Assembly (NCBI RefSeq): GCF_050908995.1
Contig: NC_135119.1
Coordinates: 27,433,001-27,497,000 of the forward strand
Reading direction: 5' to 3'
Origin: Andrena cerasifolii
Taxonomy: Eukaryota; Arthropoda; Insecta; Hymenoptera; Andrenidae
Length of the DNA stretch: 64,000 nucleotides
In this document: positions 59,501-64,000 of the stretch, one piece after another
How the letters are laid out: each line of letters begins with the position of its first letter
How positions within the stretch are numbered: position 1 is the first letter of the stretch
Made by a program: the position numbers and the translations under genes
The notes under the pieces: model-generated
Seen by the model: only the letters and a program-made list of their open reading frames with translations
What the model was told of the DNA's origin: nothing
Database searches by the model: none

Positions 59501-59973
59501 TTTACTTCTGTTTTTAATATTTTTATTATAGAAATTTATTAAGTTCTTAAAATATTAAACCGTAAGAATAAAATGAACCGAGTTTTATTTTTGTATGCTC
59601 GTATTATTTTATTTTTTAGTTTCTTGCAATTTTTTATGGTAGAAATTTAATAAATTCACCCAAATTTACTTATCCATATAACTTTACAAATTCCGTACAA
59701 GGGTTAAAAACCCCTGAGTTCGACCAATTGCTGTGATTATGTTAACACTCCTGTCGAATACTTTAGACCGTGACTGCAGAGGCTCCTTCGAGGACTCTGG
59801 ATCACCCCAGCGACAGCGAGGACTCAGTCACGTCCGTTTATAAGTCTAACGACGTCAACATTGGCAAAGTGGCCCTTGGAAAAGGAGTGAGAGGGTCGAC
59901 AGAACGATTGCACTGGTTCTCTGTTCTCCAGAACCCTAGGAAACTCGTGACCGTGTGGCACGTGTTGAAATAA
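50574..59973 (+). CDS. Synaptotagmin, divergent (tandem C2 membrane protein), 8 exons
   Basis: Exons are 50574-50715, 55638-55757, 56423-56538 (acceptor uncertain, 56419 possible), 57190-57387, 58146-58298, 58376-58496, 59088-59260 and 59767-59973, about 409 aa. A short N-terminus is followed by one membrane span (residues about 12-35, ILVVVVAALGIVAILLVIA) and a Cys-rich juxtamembrane part (CFLTPGCLGYEC) that could be palmitoylated. The linker runs to about 100. C2A (about 100-235) begins FPTELTMSLQYLPP. C2B (about 245-405) has LLGVSYLPTAQRLTINVMRA and NPYVRVLML and ends with the family signature LHWFSVLQNPRKLVTVWH. Synaptotagmins act in vesicle exocytosis and trafficking. Ca2+ ligands are partly lost (see findings), so it is probably a Ca2+-weak or Ca2+-independent member like the insect alpha/beta/12 types. 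I cannot name the paralogue. Confidence 0.88.
51753..51847. repeat. Near-perfect intronic hairpin
   Basis: The left arm GAAGAGTCCTTGTAGAAAAC followed by ATTGCGAGTGCCAAAA pairs with the right arm TTTTTGGCACTTACAGTGTG followed by TTCTACAAGGACTCTTTAATT. Arms are about 38 bases with only a few mismatches clustered in the middle. The loop is an A-run of about 10 plus GAT. It may be a small MITE or a microRNA-type hairpin; the A-rich loop and symmetric AATTG/TAATTG ends favour a mobile element. Confidence 0.7.
52060..52485. mobile_element. Non-autonomous inverted-repeat element in synaptotagmin intron
   Basis: The left end CCCTTAAGATGTCTCTCTAC-CTTGACG matches inverted the right end CGTCAAAGTAGGGAGGCCCG-TTAAGG. 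The interior is AT-rich with T-runs and no transposase frame. The terminal CCTTAA motif relates it to the sequence ending at 23180 and perhaps to 454-834. Superfamily is not determined. Confidence 0.7.
53887..54149. mobile_element. hAT MITE with exact 8-bp target duplication
   Basis: The element begins CAGGGGCGAATGCAGAGGGG and ends inverted as CAGAGGCAGACTCAAAGG, agreeing at about 12 of 18 positions. It is flanked by CTCTTCCC at 53879-53886 and 54150-54157, an exact 8-bp duplication. It has a C-run (GTTCGCCCCCCCCC) near the left end and an AT-rich centre without coding capacity. Confidence 0.9.
55870..56110. repeat. Imperfect tandem repeat in synaptotagmin intron 2, about 70-bp unit
   Basis: Units around GAATATTCCACATTTCTTTA, TAGGAGTAGCCCCAATTCCA and CCAGAGGAA recur near 55877, 55947, 56015 and 56070 with drift. 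Long frames on both strands here are produced by the repeat and are not exons. Confidence 0.7.
57081..57102 (+). repeat. GTGGTGG plus 14-G run
   Basis: A GTGGTGGTGG tract merges into an uninterrupted run of fourteen G (57089-57102), 87 bases before the acceptor of the fourth synaptotagmin exon. It could fold as a G-quadruplex in the nascent RNA. A homopolymer assembly error in run length is possible. Confidence 0.8.
58963..58993 (+). repeat. Fragment of dispersed repeat head
   Basis: AGGTGTACTAAGCAATAGTGA matches the head of the family at 5577, 7460, 8788 and 12268. It lies in the last-but-one synaptotagmin intron. Confidence 0.5.
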
Positions 59974-60980
59974 TTATTATTTATCGTGGCCACAATAATC
60001 GAACCTTCATTGTGATTTAAAATATACGAAAGAGCTAATTGCAAGGGTACAGAGGGGGTGGGAGGTCGCTCGAAGCTATTGTTGTCGATGGGAATACATA
60101 TTTGAGGAAGAATCATTTTTAAAGACAGTATTTTTCTTTTATTGTAAAAGGAAGTTTTATTTGTATTAGTGTTAATTTATGTGTAATGCATTGTGAGACT
60201 TGGAATGCAGGTACCAGCATACCTGAGTGTTATTAGTGCCACCCTATAGTACCGTCAATACCTCTGACTCTTTTCAAAGCCAGATTTCAAAAGAAAATAA
60301 GAAACTGCTGTTTATAATAATAATTACAGAATGCAGAGATGGGCAAAATTTTATTAAATTCATTTTATTAAAATTAAATTTATTCGTTCGTTAACCCGAG
60401 TTAATTGTAATCGACACATGACGAATATTTTTTTTTAACTTATATTCGTTATTTGAAATTTTATTTAAATGAAAATTTTACCCATCTCCGAGTGGCATAT
60501 TGGATTGGAAGAAAGTTTCTGTAGGCTTATAGCACTATTTCTCTAAAAGATTGGATTGAAAATTACTTTATTTTTTTATTGAATGCAATTTCTCTTCTTA
60601 CCAAAAGCAAGAAATACAATGGTAGTTAAAGGAATGTTTAAACATCATAACTTTATATATGTATATACAGAGTGTACTTTAAGTACTTATCTCGTTGGTG
60701 TCAGCGGTCCATTTTGAGAATCCCCATACACCATTCAACATAGTTAATTAGAGACGTAGTTCGTACAAAGTAGTGGTATCGATGTAACTATTCTAATTTT
60801 AAACTTTCTTTTAACCATCCCTATATTTTAGGCCCCCCACCCCCACCCTGTGTATTTCCGTATTTACCTCTTAATTTAATAATGTCAGCGCAGACAATCC
60901 CAACCAAAGATTGTGTAAATCCTACAAATATTTATACGACGCCGTTGATATGAAATAAAAATATTATTTAAGGGTAGAGA
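59974..60980 (+). other. Synaptotagmin 3' UTR / flank
   Basis: No coding follows the TAA at 59971-59973. The first AATAAA on + is at 60954-60959, so the UTR could be about 1 kb and would include the MITE at 60334-60490. A shorter UTR with a variant signal is equally possible. Confidence 0.35.
60334..60490. mobile_element. hAT-like MITE
   Basis: The left end CAGAGATGGGCAAAATTTTA and the inverted right end CGGAGATGGGTAAAATTTTC are nearly identical. The interior TATTCGTTATTTGAAATTTT and TTATTTAAATGAAAATT match 33690-33838. Flanks do not show a target duplication. Confidence 0.75.
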
Positions 60981-61259
60981 AATATATAATGCGTTTAAAA
61001 TATATATTCATGTTTATATATATTTTACTGCAATATATTATGTTTATTCATTTCACTGAAAGTGCAAGTATCTTTAACTGACGAGTGAATTTTTATTCAA
61101 CGGAAGAAGAATTTTAAGAATTTTAACATGTGAAATCACTTTTCACAGCCCTACCAAAAATCTAAATTTCTCACTGTTTCACAATTCTATATTTGAATTT
61201 ACCGCGATTACTCAGCACCGCGATAAATCGCTAATTCGCCCTCAGAGGGCGCCACGGTC

Positions 61260-61486
61260 GCGACGGTTGGTCTCGTAGCAACGTAGAGGTGTCCCGGCCA
61301 GGCGAGCGACGAGCTTCAGTCTGTTTTGTGACTCGTGAGTGTGTTGTGTTCGTCCTGGTCGTGTTCAGTTTGTTCGTTCGGTTATCCTTTTTGTTCCGTC
61401 GCGAGTTTACCACTGCTCCATATCGGCCCTACGCGGAGGAAAGTGCGCGGTGCGCCCAGCGACGTGGACGTGCATCGGATACGCGG
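61260..61486 (+). promoter_or_regulatory. Probable TATA-less promoter and 5' UTR exon of a gene to the right
   Basis: A CpG-rich block follows AT-rich DNA. Initiator-like TTCAGTCTG (61315-61323) and GTTCAGTTTG (near 61362) could set transcription starts. A strong donor, ACGCG|GTGAGTAA, begins at 61487. No ATG-initiated conserved frame lies between, so this would be a non-coding first exon whose gene continues past the window or begins beyond the last recognised feature. Confidence 0.5.
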
Positions 61487-63249
61487 TGAGTAACCGATTT
61501 ATTCGATCGTAACGCGTCCTGCGCAGGGTTTCCTGCGAGCCTCGCCGCGTCGTCTCGAGCTGGCGATCGTAACCTCCAAAGCCGCTTCGGGTCCTTCCAC
61601 GTAGTAGCGATCCTACCCGCAGCGTCCTTATCCCAATTATGTATCGTCGCACCACGTCCGACGTTCCTTATCGTCGGTTCCACGGCACCGCAGAGACAGG
61701 AATCCTCGCCAGTCGCTGTCGTGTGCTCCCCTACGAACACAAGGACGAGACGACGTCGCGGGCATTGTCAACCGTTTTTGAATATCGTCCAATGGCAACG
61801 CTCGATTCCATGGCTCGGGCCACTCGAACGCCTGTGGCCGATCGAGGCCACGGATTAGGTGCTGAAATAATAAAGTAATGCACGAGACGCTCGGACGGTA
61901 TATCGCCCGGCGAAAGGATTTCGTATGGATCTTTCCCGTCGGTCCGCTGAAACTCGATACTTACAATTAGTGTACCCTTGCTTGGTTCACATGCCGCGCT
62001 CTGTCAAGTCGTAAAAAGAGAATGAAAATGTCGACTACCTGCCGCCCGTCGGTCGATCCCCGACGGGGAACCGGGTTCGACCTGCTCCCTTGTCCGTTGC
62101 TCACGCCGCCACCCTCTTTGCTTCCTCTGTCTTCGATGAAGTGAATTTAGTCGGACCGCCTCGAGTGCCTCTGCTTTTGTGTAATACAGATGGAACGGCA
62201 TTGTCGGGGCGGATTTTCTTTGGAATTTAGGGGAGGACGGGATGTTTATTGGAACAGGTCTTTTGGGTTTATGGTACGGGAGGATGGGATTAAGCAGCGG
62301 TGATTTCATTCGAATCGATGCAATTGCGGGGGTGCTGTAGTTAGAATTAGAGGGTCTGCTAACGTTCAAAATCTCTCGGTTGACTTGCTCTAGTTGTAGG
62401 AATTTTGCATACCTTTTTTCATAATTTTGTTAGTTTGTTTATTTTCCTAATTTCCCTATTTTTCTAACAAATTTCCCCAGTTTCCCTTATTTCTCTTCCT
62501 AATTTCTATGCTTCTTTTCCCAAATCCCTAATTTCCCTCTATTCTTTTCTCAATTTCCCAACTTTTCTTATTTTTTTTCCCCAATACTATGCTCACAGAA
62601 GAGTAGTAAACGCGCAGTCATTGAGCAATGGACAATAGCGTCCCCGTGCAGTCAAAACATTACCACCGACAATGTGTTACAGTATGTAGCCCGATCCCCC
62701 AGTTATTCTTGCATAAGTTGTATCTCATATCCATAACGCGAGCTCGTCTTCCAACTACTACCGCTGATCGAAGAGTGACGCGTCCGCGATACACCGCGTG
62801 TGCTTTCCCAGTAATCAACGGCGGTGGATCTAAGATCGCTGTTGGCCACAATCACAGTGGCAGCGTCGGTTACGAAATAATCTGGCGTCGTTATCGAGCG
62901 CTGCTCGGGGCAATTAACGTGCCTCGCGAACACCTCGTTCGCACACGGGTGTGTATATCGTTGCCTGTCTGTGGCCCGTGCGCGTCGCGTAACGGTTCGT
63001 GCATATGGTGTCGCGGATACGCGCTCGGTCACGTGGGGGGTCCTGGGACACAGGGTACGCATGGCGCAGGACTCCTTCGCAGGTAGATGGCACGCGCAAA
63101 CGCATTTCTGAATGCGTACAGTGACCAGTTGAGAAGGAGGCACTCCTGTGAATGTAAACAAAATTCTGTATAAATTAGTACAGATTAAATTAAATGAATT
63201 TAATTTAGAGCTGCCCACTTTTTGCTACAATATTTTCAAGTCGCGAATA
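61487..63249. other. Non-coding stretch (possible first intron)
   Basis: CpG-rich to 62100, then a pyrimidine-rich TTTCCC-repeat tract (62430-62590), then another CpG-rich block (62620-63110). Frames on both strands are short and carry no domain. An ACACAGGGTACGC remnant of a mariner-like end is at 63048. Confidence 0.4.
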
Positions 63250-64000
63250 ATTGCGTTTGTATGGAAACTAGAGACAGTAGGCGACAGTAGATTGCGAATA
63301 CTGTATGTACCTACTTTGTGCGTTTATCGATCCAGAGTCGCCTAGGGATGAGGAATGTTTGGATAGCTTCGAATCCAGCTGCTGTAATTTACCGTGCTTC
63401 TTTAAATTGTAATGGCAAAGCCATATTTGATTCTACTGTCATCCTCTTTAATTCATTACAAATGGATTTTCATTAACTTTAGCGAGGAAGTGTATAATAG
63501 AATATTCTATGTAGAAACTGTACTCTATACGTTTTAATTTAAGATAGTAGTAGTGACGTTTGCTGACACTTTTCATTCATGAAAATGTGCCTGAATATAC
63601 GTATCCAGTATCCACGCAGAAATAGCAATTGTAGGATACATATAGTTCCCGGCACGTTCCAGGGAAAAAATCATATCCTGCGAATACCTGCATCGCAAAA
63701 TTCATGAATTATTACGTTCACATATTATATCTGTATGCGTCTGTATGGAAACTAGGGCCACTACAGCTGATTATGAATACTGGACTACGTTCCACTATCG
63801 ATCCAAAGACTTATCAAAGGCTGAGGAAAGTTTGAATAGTTATCTCACTCTACTACAACTTCTTTAAATTATACTAGGAAACCCGTGTTTGATTCCACTA
63901 TCACCCTCTTAAAACCATTAAAAATTAACTTTATATTAACTTTAACGATGAAGCGACTAGTGGGATAGAAACTGTACTCTGTAAGCTTTAATTTAAGACG
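63250..64000. repeat. Diverged tandem duplication, about 478-bp period, cut by window end
   Basis: The segment starting TTTGTATGGAAACTAG near 63257 recurs at 63735 (TCTGTATGGAAACTAG). It is followed in order by GCGAATACTG / ATGAATACTG, TTATCGATCCAGAG / CTATCGATCCAAAG, TTCTTTAAATT, TTTGATTCYACTRTCA-CCTCTT, ATTAACTTTARCGA and AGAAACTGTACTCT-TTTTAATTTAAGA. Both copies are non-coding. More copies may follow outside the window. Confidence 0.85.

Overview
The window is nuclear DNA from an insect. Genes are spliced with GT-AG introns and polyadenylation hexamers, and the proteins are ordinary animal housekeeping and neuronal families. A Hymenoptera origin is only an inference, from the moderate GC content, frequent CpG, short introns inside housekeeping genes and many small hAT-like and mariner-like non-autonomous elements. 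Five protein genes could be rebuilt exon by exon; everything else is intergenic or intronic DNA rich in MITEs, foldback elements, minisatellites and local tandem duplications.

Layout. Positions 1-29.7 kb hold no coding exon I can support. They hold inverted-repeat elements (454-834, 11732-12195, 19605-19775, 25425-25646, 27888-28021), tandem repeats, a dispersed repeat family and one good TATA-type core promoter near 26091. A FAM107-type actin-associated protein lies on + (29750-31130). It is convergent with two tandem minus-strand genes: methionine aminopeptidase 2 (33089-35332, six exons, 476 aa) and coatomer subunit gamma (36418-39558, six exons, 874 aa). From 39.6 to 43.8 kb there is repeat-rich DNA with a 40-bp minisatellite. 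A four-exon minus-strand gene of unrecognised function (207 aa) follows at 43850-44877. From 50574 to 59973 on + is a synaptotagmin (eight exons, about 409 aa) with a 4.9-kb first intron full of elements. Near 61.2-61.5 kb there is a probable 5' UTR exon of a gene that continues to the right, and the last 750 bases are a diverged tandem duplication cut by the window edge.

The genes do not form a pathway. COPI gamma (Golgi vesicle coat), MetAP2 (N-terminal methionine removal) and FAM107 (actin) are neighbours without an evident functional link. No complete transposase, reverse transcriptase, CRISPR array, rRNA or credible tRNA was seen. I did not find evidence for a new multi-gene system. The most useful observations are the divergent Ca2+-site pattern and loop insertion of the synaptotagmin, the conserved-looking but unrecognised four-exon gene, an intronic near-perfect hairpin at 51753-51847, two hAT-type MITEs with exact 8-bp target duplications, and a Map2 intron that is almost entirely one MITE.
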